From assembly GCA_003667245.1 (NCBI GenBank), contig RCNN01000071.1, positions 1 through 64,000 on the forward strand: 64,000 nt of DNA. Reading direction: 5' to 3'. Every line of letters begins with the position of its first letter. Position 1 is the first letter of the stretch. The notes beneath the pieces are model-generated. The model made no database searches. It was not told the DNA's origin and saw only the letters and a program-made list of their open reading frames with translations. Shown piece by piece: positions 45,709-64,000 of the stretch. The position numbers and the translations under genes are program-made. The stretch is from Heterostelium multicystogenum. Its lineage: Eukaryota; Evosea; Eumycetozoa; Acytosteliales; Acytosteliaceae.

Positions 45709-46410
45709 TTCAAACCAATGCACCTGATAAATTATTTATAGATGATTGTAATTTTCATGAGTGCGCACCGAATGGTCTTTACCAACAATAATGCAATCAA
45801 CTTTTATCCTCCCCAAGGTGAATTCACTTTATTCAACTATAGAATTTCCAATAGCACATATTCACCATTCCTTATTCACCCAAGTGTTGAGATAACAGGT
45901 CCTGGAAAAGATGGATCTAGTTGTGAAGCTACGCTCAAATTTCTCACCACATGTCACTTCCAATCAAATTGAAATGACTATTCCACTGCCAAAATCAACT
46001 ATAAGGTATGTCTAAAGAAAAGAATGACCCGAAGTGGATATAACCTAACTATTAACTTGTTCATTAATATAAATCAACTGGAATTATATAGCTGTGTTTC
46101 AACATTGGATTTTGTAGGTGGAGGTCAATCGGTAGAGTCAAGTAATCAAATGATAAACTGGAACATTACAAAGATGAGAGGTGGAATTGAGATTGTTATG
46201 AGAGCAAAGATTCAATTCGACTCACCCTCAGAGAACAGTGTGCGAAAGGAAATTGGGCCAATCAATCTTGAGTTTGATATTCCGCTATTTAACTGCTCCA
46301 ACATTGAAGTTAAATTCCTCAGAGTGATGGGTGGTGCTACAGTTCCAGTATACAATAGATATATAACTGAATCAAAAATTATGTCTGTAGAGTGTAAATT
46401 GAATAAATAA
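44660..46410 (+). CDS. apm4: AP-4 complex subunit mu
   Basis: Medium subunit of the AP-4 trans-Golgi adaptor, which binds tyrosine-type sorting signals. Starts [19 protein letters not shown], the longin-like start of mu subunits. It continues with SIHYLYIKKREMYFVLTSLQ, LSEESIRLNFTLIYELLDEL and MDFGYPQATSTQTLK, a diagnostic mu stretch. After a linker, the mu homology domain reads VDLWEHLTVLFSSN, NGSIRLKSYLKNNPTVTIG, DDCNFHECAPNG, NFYPPQGEFTLFNYRIS and ends MSVECKLNK. An Asn run of about 15 residues (45664-45711) lies in a loop of the C-terminal domain. The closeness to AP-4 and not AP-1/2/3 rests on FGYPQATS with the mu4-type start and is fairly sure. At least seven one-base shifts break the gene. 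It shares its first bases with the proposed LSm3 start. Confidence 0.82.
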
Positions 46411-46475
46411 CCGACTGTTATGTGTACAAATGATTTTATATTTCTATTTATTGGTTTTCTTAAATTTAATTTACT

Positions 46476-47478
46476 TTATCCTAGATTTACACCAAACATT
46501 TGACAGAGATATCTGAGACCACCTGGGAAACTCTTTCCGATAGCAATGAACTTCCACTCTGGACCTTCACGGTACACCTCACCTACAATCATAGAAGTGT
46601 TGTAACCACCCTCGTTGGTGAGATCGTATCTACAAATATTTCTACCAGACTCGTGATTTGCAACACGAATAAATGCACGTTGGACCATGCTGAAATTCTG
46701 TCTTCTTTGATCTGCTTCGTGAATTGATACTGCAAATACCAATCTAGTTACATCTGGTGATACTGCTTGAAGGTTTACTAAAACTGTCTCATCATCTCCT
46801 TCACCCATACTGTAATGATTGAGTTAGTATATCATTGAATTGAGAATGAGCATTATATCAATATTACAATACCCAGTAAGATTGTCACCTTGGTGAGTTA
46901 CAGAAGCATCTCTTTGATGTCTTGTTGTTGTAGAAAATGAAATCTTGACTCTTGATCTAACCATACCATTTGGTGAAAGCATAAAAAACAACTGCATCAA
47001 GATCGAATGGATAACCTGGAATCTGGTTGACATCCCAACCAAGACCGATTGAAACACGTCTCAAATGTGGATCCTCTTTGCTCAGTGAAATGGTTTGATC
47101 TTTTTTGCAATGAGATTCCTGGACCTGCTGCTGGACCACCCTGATGGTGGACCCGTATTTGACCTGGGGCACCATATTGACCTGGAGCTGTTTGGAGCAC
47201 CATACTGGCCAGGAGCTGATGGAGAGTGGGTACTGTCCAGGTGCAGAAGGGGCTGGAGGTGGTGGATATTGTCCTGCTGGTGGTGGAGGAGGTGGATATT
47301 GACCTGCTGGAGGAGTCCTGGAGGATATTTAGATTGTGACATTGAAGGTTGTGGTTACAGCGAAATTAGGAACAGTTGGGTTTTCCTGGTGCTCCTATAC
47401 CTGGTGTTGAATTTGGTTGTCTATAATAGTTATGGCTTTTCCTACTCCTGATGTTTGGTGTGGTGGTGGATTATACAT
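46476..47478 (-). CDS. capA: TerD-domain protein, cAMP-binding protein CABP1-like
   Basis: In D. discoideum, CABP1 (capA/capB) combines a Gly/Pro/Gln/Tyr-rich N-terminus with a TerD domain and binds cAMP. Here the N-terminus starts [14 protein letters not shown] at 47478, then has Pro/Gly/Gln/Tyr repeats ([16 protein letters not shown]) at about 47190-47330. The TerD domain reads [70 protein letters not shown] and [20 protein letters not shown]. These are the conserved D-x-D and W/G positions of the family. An intron near 46811-46874 separates two parts of the domain. Ends FGVNLG before TAA at 46476-46478. Shifts occur near 47330, 47210 and 46975. Converges with AP-4 mu, 65 bp apart. Whether this copy binds cAMP is not shown. 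Confidence 0.82.
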
Positions 47479-49730
47479 GATTCAATTAAATATTTGTATT
47501 TAAAATACAATAGTATGTAAAACGTAATAAAATAAAATTAAATTAAATAATAATAATAAAATATAAAAAATTTGAAAAATTAATGTATAAATTTGGTATA
47601 TGAACTAATATGTAAAACGAGATGGTAATATGATAAATAATATTAATAAATATTATTTGCTTTTTATTATTTATGTATGTATTCTAATTGCTGTTGATAT
47701 GTTTGTTTGTTTTAGTTGGTGGTGCAATACGTATAAATATTGAATGAAGCAAGATGCGGTGAAGTTGTCAAAAAAACTTTTGTCTATCACACCCCAAATA
47801 TTATACCTTTATTTGAACAAAATAATTTCATTTAATTTCAAAACACCAAATTTAATATTAAAATTCAAAAAAAAATTTGGGTGTGTGAAAGTGTGTACTA
47901 AACACAACCATCTTGAAAGCAAAGATTTTCAGATGAACTTCATATCACCGAGGCTTATTACTTTATTATCTAACCTGGTTGTCAGACCAAAAAAGGTTAT
48001 TAATATCACCTGATAATTCACCAATTGCACCATTAGAAATATAGGAAGTATGATTTTGAGAAAATTTTTAAGTAGAGATGAGATTCACGTGTGGCAATAT
48101 CCCAAATATTCCCACAATATCATATTCATTTGATCTATAATTAACTTTGGATTAAATAGTATATAATATATACAAATACATATAATAGTTGTAATTATCT
48201 CTATGTAGGTTTGAGTTATCGACAAGTTAGTTTATATAAATACAGACTCACTATAAAACTTAAAAAAAGTAGTTTTTAGAAGTTGTCACTCTAACCATAC
48301 CTTTTTGGACACACTAAAATTACCATTAAAACTGAAAAGTAGTATAAAGTGTGGTGGTATTGGTTTAATTTAAACTGAGTTGTTAAAATGACGACTTGAA
48401 TAACTAGGTTAGGTTAAATAATCTATTAATGAAGTAATTTAAGATTTGACTATATCCAAATATGAAAATCAACATCACTTAATTATTTTATTCTAAACTT
48501 AGAAAGATATCATTATTCTTTACCTGTGATAGCAATACCAATAATTTAAATAACATCTTTAGATACTGAATAAAACATCTATCACAGTTCTCTAAAGGTA
48601 AGGTGGTCAGTCGACACGAAGATTGAACAATCATACTATCTATCTCATTGGAATCTAGATATGTGCTCTCTTAAAGAGAATTCCATGTTACTTTTTAATT
48701 TTAAATATTAAAATAAATAAAACCAAAACCAAAAAAAACAAAATCAAAAAAGTATTTTTAAAAACCAAACAGTATCAAACACAAAGCAAAGAAGCTTATC
48801 ATCAAAAACATTGCTTCAATTCATTGTTTCGGATAAATAAGGAGCATAGGCTACATCATCGTTGCCATTCATTATAATTATAAACAATTCTGTTTTATCA
48901 CCACATTACTTGCAAATACTGCATCATCATCTACGAAACTAATCTTAGTAACTCAAAACCTAAACAACAATCCAATGAAATTATTTATTTAGAATTTATT
49001 TATATTTAACGCAAATTAATTAAACACATATTTTTAGAAAACAACAACAACAATAAATTATAAAATACTTGTTTACTACTTACACTAGTTATTTTTGCAT
49101 ACCCACACAACATCTTCATTTTTATTTACTCTTTCATTCACACCCACACACTACTAAAAACAGATAATAACATCAGCAACATTAAACAAACAACAAAATA
49201 ACAATCATAACCAACATTGCGAACAAACAACATAATAATAATAATAGTTCACGTTCCTTAATTGATCAACAAAACAACCAATAACAATAACTAAACAACA
49301 ATAAAAAGAATAGAAATAATTTTCAACTATTCAAATCTTTCAATTATAAATTTAGATTGTTACTTGTTTAGATAAAACCTGTAATCATATAATTTATTGA
49401 TTTAAGAATAATAAATAATTATTTATTGATTATTATAACAAACCACCTCATAGCAGTATCAATTAATATCAGAAACAGCATAAGCATAACATTGCAGCAT
49501 TAAAAATTAGGTTTTCAACTACTATTAGTAGCAAAATTACAATCATAACCACCAGGGCTAGATAGCTTTCAATTTCAGACAAACACTTGCACAGGTTACG
49601 ATTAAAAGCGTCAACATCATTTGATCATCATTGTTCGACAAAACCAAAGATTCATACATCACTTAAGATCTTCAATTGCCAAATCGCGATTTTTTCATTT
49701 CCATATTTTTCAGTCAAGACAGATTCATCA
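47479..49730. other. Gene-free stretch with CA-rich boxes
   Basis: About 2.2 kb between divergent CABP1-like and Rab genes. No exon that I can support. The part 48700-49330 is A/C-rich on the plus strand, with CACACCCACACAC near 49140-49152 and many CAACAA runs. The CACCC box resembles GBF-bound CA-boxes of developmental promoters. Confidence 0.5.
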
Positions 49731-50575
49731 ATGGAAAATTCAATACTGCTAGAAAAGAAAGTAGTTCTACTTGGCAATACAGGTAACTAGCTCACCTACA
49801 TTATAATATAATAATACTAAAGTTAAAAAAGAGTTATTGACTGATTGGTTATTTTATTAATAGATGTCGGGTAAAACAGCAATGCAATAAGATATTCAGA
49901 AGGAATCTGTCCCTACAAGACCACTGTCGACAGTTGAGGTGCTTCCCTTTTTTAACAAAAAATATGTATGTTTATTATTAAAAGCTCACAAATTGATGCT
50001 CACTAGGCACATAAGAGAGTTAATTCTAATATATCCTATGTGATATTGCAATAGATATGTTGATAACAGTAGAATTAAATTTCAAATTTGGGATACAGCT
50101 GGTCAAGATAGATTTTAGATCACTGGCACCAATGTATTATAGAGGGTGCATGTGTGGCAGTTTTAGTATTTGATGTAACGGTGCCAGTCTCATTTGAAAA
50201 AGTTAAATTATGGGTGGAAGAATTAAAAACAAATATTCAGGAGGAAATCAGTAAAGTCTAAAGAAATGGAAAACTGCAGTGATGTGGTGGTAATATTAAC
50301 CTGTATTAAAAAAATTTACTAGTTTTGGTTGTATGTGGCAATAAAATAGATTTATTGGAAAAGAGACAAGTACCAAAAAGAACAGGCTATGCAATATGCT
50401 AGTGAAATAGGAGCAGTTTATTTTGAAACATCAGCAAAGAACAACGAAGGAATAGAAAATATGTTTTTTTGGAAAATTGCAAAGAAGCTAATACAGAGAC
50501 ACAATCAATCGAATCAACCAGTAAAAATCCACACCAAAACCAGTACCAAACTCATCATCTGGCTGCTGTAGTTGA
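49731..50575 (+). CDS. Rab family small GTPase (Rab5-like clade)
   Basis: Regulator of vesicle traffic. Starts MENSILLEKKVVLLGNT and, after an intron (about 49782-49862), continues DVGKTAMAIRYSEG once an extra G is discounted, giving the P-loop GNTDVGKT. Switch I has the effector Thr in STVGASFF after a second intron. Switch II is WDTAGQDRF, followed by SLAPMYYRGACVAVLVFDVT. The base-binding motifs GNKIDL and ETSAK are present, and the C-terminus reads NSSSGCCS with TGA at 50573-50575 when a late shift is corrected, giving the two prenylated Cys. The text SLAPMYYRGA and the start of switch I place it near Rab5/Rab21/Rab22. Several shifts and short introns break the frame. Orthology to a named dictyostelid Rab is not decided. 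Confidence 0.82.
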
Positions 50576-50949
50576 AATCAGTTTTGATCGAATAATATAG
50601 AATAGAAATAGTGATAAGAAAACAATCAGAAAGTTAATACCTTTCCACATAAAAATAGAATTGTTATTTTGTTTTGTTTTTTTTATGTTAAATAATAATA
50701 ATCAGATCAATCATCAAATTTGAACTACAATAATAGTAATAATAATTTAAAGATTTATAGTAGTATATACGAAAAATTTTTCCAATTATTGTGGTAAACT
50801 TTTGAAATAAAAATCATTATTGAACTTGATTTAATTTTGTCGTACCCTTCTTGTATAGTAGGGCTAACTGTGGATTGACATGCTAATATTATTATCATGT
50901 TATGATTGGTAATTTATTTAATAATTTAAAGATGGAAATTTTCATTTGC
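50576..50949. other. Short gene-free stretch
   Basis: About 370 bp of 3' flank between the convergent Rab and transketolase genes. AT-rich; nothing recognised. Confidence 0.5.
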
Positions 50950-52893
50950 TTAATGATTCAATTCCTTAGCGGCCTTGACAACAGATTCTGCAGTCATTCC
51001 GAGTTGCTTCATGACAGTACCTCCTGGAGCGGACATACCGGAATCTGTCGATACCAACGACTTTACCATCGAGACCAACATATTTGTACCAGAAAGCAGT
51101 GACACCAGCTTCAATGGCAATTCCTGCTTTCTGCATGATGATGGCAAAACTTGTTCCTTGTATTCGTTTGGTTGACGGTCAAAAAGTTCAGTGCATGGCA
51201 TTGAGACAACACGAACACCATCTCCGAGCTGGCTTGGCAGCCTCAACAGCATGTTGTACTTCGGATCCAGTTGCAATGATGATTTGCTTGAGAGCACCGG
51301 TTTCCTTGACCAAGATGTAACCACCCTTCAAAACACCTTCACGACGAGTCTTGGCATCGGCACAAGTCAAGTTTGGAAGATTTTGACGGGACAAGGCCAA
51401 TAAAAGTTGGACCGCACATTCTGGTGAAGGCAGCGGAGAAGGCTCCAACGGTTTCTTCTGGATCGGCTGGACGAATAACATCGAGGTTTGGGAATCATAC
51501 GGAGACCACTGACGGTTTCGACAGGTTGATGAGTTGGACCATCTTCACCGACACCAATAGAGTCGTGAGTGCAAGATGTATGTGACTGGGAGATGTGAAA
51601 GTGCAGCCAAACGGATGGATGACGGCAGTAGTAGTCAGAGATACCAAAGAAAGTAGCACCTGAGGCTTCTGAAGATTCCGTGATAAGCGAAACCGTCAAC
51701 ATTGCACCCCATAAGCATGCTCACGGATACCAAACTGTAATGTTACGACCACCTGGGGGCAGCTTGGAGTGAAATCACGTCCCTCCTTGATGTAGTTCAA
51801 AGTGGATCCATGGAGATCAAGCACTACCAGAGATGACCAATGGGAGAGCTTGGGCGATTGGCTGGAGAACTTCACTACCGGCCTTACGAGTAGCAATGGA
51901 TTCCTTTGGGTTGAACTCTGGGATCTTGTCGAACAATTTCGCATGGGTTGTGCTCAACATTTCTTGACTCTAACAATTGAGCCAATTGTGGGTTGGCAGA
52001 CTTCCATTGGGCGTAGGTTTGAGTCCATTGGTTGTACTTCTCTTGCAAAGCCTTCTTGTGGTTGGCAAAGTATTGACGAGTCTCTTGAGAGACGTAGAAC
52101 TTTTCCTCTGGCAAACCAAGAGATTTTCTGGCACAGCATCGACGAACTTGACACCAGCCTCACCGTGACCCTTGTTGGTACCAGCTACTTCTGGGATTGA
52201 TTTGGCAATGAGTGTCTTACAGATGATGGCTTGTGGCTTGTTGCTCTTGGAGTTCTTAGCATTCAAGAAAGCTTGGTAGATGTCTGGAATTGAGTTACCG
52301 TTGACAACAACTTGAGCCTCGAAACCGAGAGATTCGAATCTCTTAGTGGCATCTTCGGATTGGGTTTCGACAGCCATGGCATCCAGAGTAACATCATTTG
52401 AGTCGTAGAAGAGGATCAAATTGTCCAAACGGTGATGTCCGGCAAAGGAGAGTGCCTCTTGAGCAATACCTTCTTGGAGACAACCGTCACCAGCAAGGAC
52501 AACAACCTTGTTATCGAAAATCTTGTGTTGCTCAGTGTTGAATCTGGCAGCAGCCATCTTGCAGGAAGAGGCGTAACCAACAGCATTACCAATACCTTGA
52601 CCCAATGGACCGGTGGTAGCCTCAACACCTGGAGTATCGTGGAACTCTGGATGACCTGGGGTCTTTGAGTTCAATTGTCTGAAATTCATGATATCCTCGC
52701 GTGAGACAGCGTAACCAGCCAAATGCAACCAACTGTACAAAAACATAGAACCATGACCGGCGGACAACACAAAAATATCTCTATTTAACCATTGAGTCTG
52801 TTGTCATTGAAAGCAATAGAAAGAGCAGAGAACAAACAAATTACATTAAGTAAAAGGAACATTACTTTCGCTTCATGATTGATCACTCATTGG

Positions 52894-52931
<38 letters not shown>

Positions 52932-53105
52932 ACTTACATCATCTGGGTTGTAGTTCAAAGCATGTCCGAAGAGAACAGCACCAATTTCAGTAGCACCCAA
53001 AGGGAGACCGAGATGACCAGAGGCAGCCTTGGCAACTGCATCCATGGACAAACCTCTAGATTCAGAGGCAGCTTTCTCCAATGCTGGCAAATTTAATTGA
53101 CTCAT
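50950..53105 (-). CDS. tkt: Transketolase
   Basis: Thiamine-diphosphate enzyme of the pentose phosphate pathway that transfers two-carbon units between sugar phosphates. Exon 1 (52938-53105) reads [20 protein letters not shown] and [20 protein letters not shown]. Exon 2 starts at 52797 with [20 protein letters not shown], then [20 protein letters not shown]. The ThDP-binding motif [19 protein letters not shown] follows. The substrate loop [17 protein letters not shown] is also clear, and the C-terminus ends AKELNH. The middle and C-terminal halves (50950-52000) are readable only in pieces because of more than ten one-base shifts (for example near 52150, 51890, 51700 and 51480). Full length of about 660 residues fits the family. 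The intron 52798-52937 carries an ATG/CAT microsatellite. Confidence 0.92.
52894..52931. repeat. ATC/GAT trinucleotide microsatellite in transketolase intron 1
   Basis: About 12-13 copies of ATC (GAT on the coding strand) a few bases inside the 5' splice site GTAAG of the transketolase intron. The intron is phase 0 and not translated. Confidence 0.9.
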
Positions 53106-54064
53106 TTTATCTATTTTATATTATACTGTATTATTAGCTATATTATATTTTGTTTATTATTTGAATTTGATTATTTTAATTATTTATATATATAACTATG
53201 GTATGTTATATTATAATTGACAATAAAGAGATGATTTTGCTATTGAGTTTTTATGCTCAACATAAACAACAACACTCATGTTCACTTCAATTTAAACTAA
53301 ATAATAGAACAACCCCCACTCACACACTCACACGTACTCATTGACACCAGAACCAGTTATCAGAGTTTTATTTGTTTTTAACATCTAAATTTCATTTGCA
53401 TTATTCCGGAACGAACTCCCACACCATGTTATTATTAATATTAATATTTATTTATGGTTGACAAAACAACAACATCGATAACTATCTATGTCTTGCAGAC
53501 AACAACAACAAGAAACACTGGAGTCCCGAAATCAAATCTTAGATTCCTTAACTAAATGTGTATAAAAAATAATCTGATATTATTATTATTATTTAGATTC
53601 GAGTGTTTCTTCTAGATGATCTCTCCCTTAGCTACACATATTCATAGTCAAAGACATCTGACGGTCTATCAATTTACTTCTTGAATGCCAATGATAAATT
53701 AGAATGAATCAAAGAGTGATAGATCTCGAAACGAATTTATAAATGTTATAACAATTCGAGATCCTTCCTCTTTGTATCTTTCTTACTTTGTACTATTTTA
53801 TTTAATTTTAAAGAGCATTCTTTTTTTTTTAATCATATTTTAGAATAGATGTTGTATGTTGTATTGCTGTTTATACATTATTTCTTGCTTCTTCTTTGAT
53901 CTTTGTGTTCATATTTGTTGAAAACTCTAAATCAATGATAGTAATAATTATATGGTTTGGTTTTTATATTTAATTTATTCTTTAAATTTGAAAAGGCTGA
54001 GGTGAGGTGATGTTGCATTGATACTTTGATTTACATGTAAATGGTTGTTATTGTTATATATAGT
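53106..54064. other. Gene-free stretch
   Basis: About 960 bp between the transketolase start and the end of the ribonucleotide reductase gene. It holds the transketolase promoter. A/C-rich near 53270-53530 on the plus strand with CACACTCACACG near 53321-53335. No exon seen. Confidence 0.5.
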
Positions 54065-55065
54065 TTAGAAATCATCGTCCAATACGAATTTACGTTGTTG
54101 ATTTGTGTTTGTGGTGTTTTGTTGCTTGGCAACGCCGCTCTTTTGATACTCAGAAACTTTGCTTTCAAAGAAATTGGTCTTTCTTGGCAGTGAAATCATC
54201 TCCATCCAATCGAATGGGTTGGATGCATTGTAAATCTTTTTGTAACCTAGAGTGAGCAGGAGACGGTCGGCGCAAAACTCAATGTACTGGGCCATCGATC
54301 TGCTGTTAATTCCGATCAGGTCGACGGGCAAAGACTCTGTGATAAACTCTTTCTCACAGGCAACGGCATCGCGAATGATCGACTCGATGACACTACTATC
54401 CAACTTGTTGACGAGCTTGTCGTAGAGCAGGCAGGCAAAGTCACAGTGGAGACCCTCGTCTCTGCTGATCAACTCATTGGAGAAGGTGAGACCATGCATC
54501 AAACCACGCTTCTTGAGCCAGAAGATAGAGCAGAAAGATCCACTGAAAAAGATACCTTCGACAGCAGCAAAAGCTACGAGACGCTCGGCAAACGATTTAG
54601 AGTTGGAGATCCAACGGAGTGCCCATTCAGCCTTCTTCTTGACGGCTGGAATGGTCTCGATGGCATTGAAGATGTTACGCTTGGTCTCTGTGTCTTTGAT
54701 GTAGGTGTCGATGAGCAAACTGTATGTTTCAGAGTGGATGTTCTCAATGGCGATCTGGAAACCGTAGAAGCAACGGGCCTCGGGGACCTGGACCTCAGAC
54801 ATGAATCTGGTGGCCAAGTTCTCATTGACGATACCGTCGGAGGCGGCAAAAGAAAAGCCAAGACATTGGTAATGAAATGACGCTCGTTATCGTTCAATTT
54901 ATTCTGCCAGTCACCAATGTCACCAGCCAAATCGATTTCCTCAGCGGTCCAAAAGGAGGCCTCGGCTTTCTTGTACATTTGCCAGATGTCTGGGTGTTTG
55001 ATTGGGAACAAAACGAATCTGTCCTTGTTCTCCTTCAAAATGGGTTCCTCTACAATATTTTGCAT
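54065..55065 (-). CDS. rnrB: Ribonucleotide reductase small subunit (R2)
   Basis: Holds the diiron-tyrosyl radical needed to reduce ribonucleotides to deoxyribonucleotides. Starts [20 protein letters not shown] at 55065. Iron ligands and radical site are visible: the Asp/Glu of [14 protein letters not shown]; the Glu of [14 protein letters not shown]; the His and Tyr of [19 protein letters not shown] (the Tyr in ETYSLL matches the radical Tyr of class Ia R2); and later [20 protein letters not shown] with Glu and His ligands. The last seven residues FVLDDDF fit the C-terminal tail that docks on the large subunit. Intron-free. A shift near 54850 splits it (VLAF continues as [19 protein letters not shown]). 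Length of about 333 residues is normal. Confidence 0.94.
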
Positions 55066-56486
55066 TTATCTCTTATCAGGTTGTTATAATGGTGTCAATA
55101 GTTTGGTGCGATTTACTCTTAAGATTCTACAAGTTTTATTTGCTTTTTCAGCTGTTATGACTTGATAGTGAAACTAGATGTTCATTAATTGATTTGATGA
55201 ATGTTTGTTAGTCATATGCAATCGTTGCATTTATAGCATAATCATTATGTAGGTGTTGTAGTTTGGATTGAAGTGATTGATGCAGTTCAACTGAATTTCC
55301 AATAATAATTATTAGTTGTCTTCTGTTTTGGTGTGTTAAAGTGTGGGGTATTAAATCTGAATAAAATACAAATAGATTCCGGATTGTTGTCAAAAATTTC
55401 GTGGAACTCAGAATTGTTTCAAATAAGTATCTATATATCATGAGTCTAGACTATTGATATTTGATATCGATATGGATTTGATTTGTGTTCCATTGTGGCA
55501 TTGTGGAGTTGGTGCTTCTTCTCTTACATTTACAAAATGAATTTAATTTAATCCTTTTAAATATTAAACTAAATATTGTGTACAATACAATTGATTGATT
55601 GATTGATTGATTATATGGTTATCGAATAAATCCAATAAATAAATAATTATTGATTATTATGATTATGATTATTTAATCAAGTGTGAAATAATAATTACTA
55701 ATAATAATGGTCTTCAATATCATACTGCGAAGTTAATGGGTGTTTCTGTGTTAATTTTTTTTTTTTGAAAAAAGGAGGTAAAATTTAAATTTTCATTTTG
55801 TTTTCAAAATTCCAATTATTAATTGGTTTTAGGCGGGAAGATAATCTCGATGAGGTTATCCATGTAAGAATCACCATTTTAGACAACTGGTTAAAAAGAA
55901 CAACTTGTGAGCAGATGAAGTTTTGGTGAAACTTTTTATTCGATGATTATTGTTTTGAGTTGGTTATCACAGACAGTGTTGGCGTTAGTCCTTAGTTTTG
56001 TGAAGTATCATATGGTCAATATAATCTAGATTTTTTCTATCAAAAATTGGTAGGCAAGCAGGGAAGGACAGATGCCATTAATTATTCTAGCTCTGCTGAT
56101 GTGAAGATAAAATTATTTGAGTTTCAGTAAATTGCGATCCATTGATAAGACTAGAGTGCAACATTCAAAGATAAACTTAAAGTTGTGAATACATTTCAAC
56201 AATTACCATGTTTAAACTTAGAAGAAAATTGAGTCCCTATACTATTTCACTAAAGTAAAAACAATACATTTTTGAATCAATTAGATTGAAAATATGTAAA
56301 GTGGTTTTTATTGTTTGTTCTTTTGTTATAAAAAAACTATGATTGGCAGTGGGCTGGATGCTATTACAATCTTGTTTACTTTAATTTGGTTGTTGGGTAA
56401 AAAAAAAAAAACAAAAAAAAAAAAAATTATATAAAAAAAAATAATGTGGAATGGAGGTTGGGGAAAAAAAGGGAAAATAAATATGT
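55066..56486. other. Mostly non-coding stretch with a relic-like frame
   Basis: About 1.4 kb. It contains the promoter of ribonucleotide reductase and the 3' flank of the kinase gene. Two long A runs interrupted by C occur at 56400-56426. A 100-codon coding-like frame with two stops at 55831-56130 is listed separately. Confidence 0.5.
55831..56130 (+). pseudogene. Coding-like 100-codon frame interrupted by two stops
   Basis: One frame reads RREDNLDEVIHVRITILDNW, LKRTTCEQMKFW, stop TGA, NFLFDDYCFELVITDSVGVS, stop TAG after P, then FCEVSYGQYNLDFFYQKLVG and ADVKIKLFEFQ before TAA. A TTTTAG sequence, like a splice acceptor, precedes it. The composition is protein-like and unlike the AT-rich flanks, so it may be a decayed gene fragment or an exon damaged by substitution. 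No family was recognised. Confidence 0.35.
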
Positions 56487-63424
<6,938 letters not shown>

Positions 63425-63778
63425 TTATCTTGTTAATAATTCCAATTGTTTTTTCAATAGCAAAGTGCTGGTCAAAGTATCTGAAGATCTCACAGTCACA
63501 ACAGCTTGGTTGTTCTCAATAAGCTCTATGTTGACAAAAAGATCAGCAGATTTGATGATTGTTTTTGCTGCAAATTGAATTTTGGTCTTATTTTGGTTTG
63601 CACTTATTGCTTGCAGGTTGATATTTTCTAATAAGAGGCTTAATACTGCATTTCCAAGTTGACCACCACCTTCCAACAGTTTCTCTCCAAATTCGACTTG
63701 ATCATTCACAGATTTTGACTCTAGTGCATCATAGCAACTTCGCCACTCTTCAACGTCAACCACCAACGGTGAAACCAT
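63425..63778 (-). CDS. Small protein of unknown function
   Basis: A 117-residue intact frame starting MVSPLVVDVEEWRSCYDALE. The N-terminal half appears helical (DQVEFGEKLLEGGGQLGNAV; LSLLLENINLQAISAN). The second half alternates like beta strands (KTIIKSADLFVNIELIENNQ; AVVTVRSSDTLTSTLLLKKQ), ending LELLTR. No signal peptide or membrane helix. The alternation in the second half recalls small appendage folds of trafficking proteins, but I cannot name the family. Upstream TATAG just before the ATG could be a splice acceptor, so an extra 5' exon is possible. Good codon pattern and the absence of shifts support it as real. Confidence 0.65.
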   Translation of the reverse strand: MVSPLVVDVEEWRSCYDALESKSVNDQVEFGEKLLEGGGQLGNAVLSLLLENINLQAISANQNKTKIQFAAKTIIKSADLFVNIELIENNQAVVTVRSSDTLTSTLLLKKQLELLTR

Positions 63779-64000
63779 TCACCTATAATTGGTGTCAAAG
63801 CGACAGGGAAGGTTCCTATTGAGGTGCTATTTTTTATTAAAAAAAAATAAATGTTAACAACAAGTCAGCCTTGCAAGAAATTTAGTGGATTAATGGGTTT
63901 TCTTTTGTGTTGGTGTGGTGAATTCAATCAACTTATCAAACAATATCACCATATTAATTAATTGCTCCTCTTTCAGTAGTGTGCTGAGTCTGTGGGTCTA
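63779..64000. other. 5' flank of the last gene to the window edge
   Basis: About 220 bp, likely the 5' untranslated region and promoter of the 63425-63778 gene, with an A/T run near 63830-63850. No further gene is seen before the edge. Confidence 0.4.

Noticed and set aside
47744..48013. 89-codon plus-strand frame
   Set aside because: Lys/Asn/Ile/Leu/Phe composition typical of AT-rich non-coding DNA, with no motif and no splice context.
52875..53096. Plus-strand frame with a long His run
   Set aside because: It is the opposite-strand reading of the same microsatellite and of the transketolase exon.
52887..53105. Frame ending in a run of about 13 Met after the transketolase N-terminus
   Set aside because: The Met run is the translated ATG microsatellite inside an intron that has a proper GTAAG donor and CAG acceptor; splicing restores the transketolase sequence.

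Overview
The window looks like draft genomic DNA from a social amoeba (dictyostelid). It is AT-rich, with short AT-rich GT-AG introns, Asn/Gln homopolymer runs inside proteins, compact gene spacing in places, and typical dictyostelid families: tgr/comC-like TIG adhesion proteins, a CABP1-type TerD protein, follistatin-repeat secreted proteins and a microbial-type terpene synthase. The species is not determined; the base composition looks less extreme than D. discoideum, so another dictyostelid is plausible. No tRNA, rRNA or CRISPR array was recognised.

Many conserved genes (AP-2 alpha, transketolase, ribonucleotide reductase, XPC, AP-4 mu, LTO1) are broken by one-base shifts, often in compensating pairs. 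I read these as assembly or sequencing indels, not pseudogenes, and give each gene as one span. Exact exon borders and protein lengths are therefore approximate.

Layout. 1-2796 (+): 3' part of AP-2 alpha-adaptin. 2971-5164 (-): tgr-like TIG membrane protein. 5165-6946: gene-free, with two inverted repeats. 6947-8641 (+): B-box/coiled-coil/propeller-like protein. 8828-12453 (-): secreted G8/beta-helix protein of the CEMIP/TMEM2 type. 13865-15031 (-): terpene synthase, set between long non-coding flanks. 17259-18017 (+): deaminase with a signal peptide. 18137-21604 (-): XPC/Rad4 DNA-repair protein. 22811-23353 (+): small single-pass membrane protein. 23458-29508 (-): long talin/vinculin-like helical protein. 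30958-33227: candidate two-gene DDE transposon. 33860-37530 (+): C-type lectin/TIG/EGF membrane protein. 38206-38517 (-): mitochondrial ribosomal protein bL20m. 39462-39881 (-): LTO1. 40317-42633 (-): secreted protein of about 21 follistatin-like repeats. 44017-44661 (-): LSm3, found by exon assembly. 44660-46410 (+): AP-4 mu. 46476-47478 (-): CABP1/TerD protein. 49731-50575 (+): Rab5-like GTPase. 50950-53105 (-): transketolase. 54065-55065 (-): ribonucleotide reductase small subunit. 56487-58570 (-): CDK-like kinase with a long Gln/Asn tail. 58571-63424: very long gene-free stretch. 63425-63778 (-): unknown small protein.

Two themes recur. One is membrane traffic (AP-2 alpha, AP-4 mu, a Rab5-like GTPase). 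The other is secreted or cell-surface proteins likely tied to multicellular life (two TIG proteins, the G8 protein, the follistatin-repeat protein, the secreted deaminase). The genes are not obviously one pathway. The best candidates for something undescribed are the secreted deaminase, the two-gene transposon and the terpene synthase with an altered metal-binding motif.
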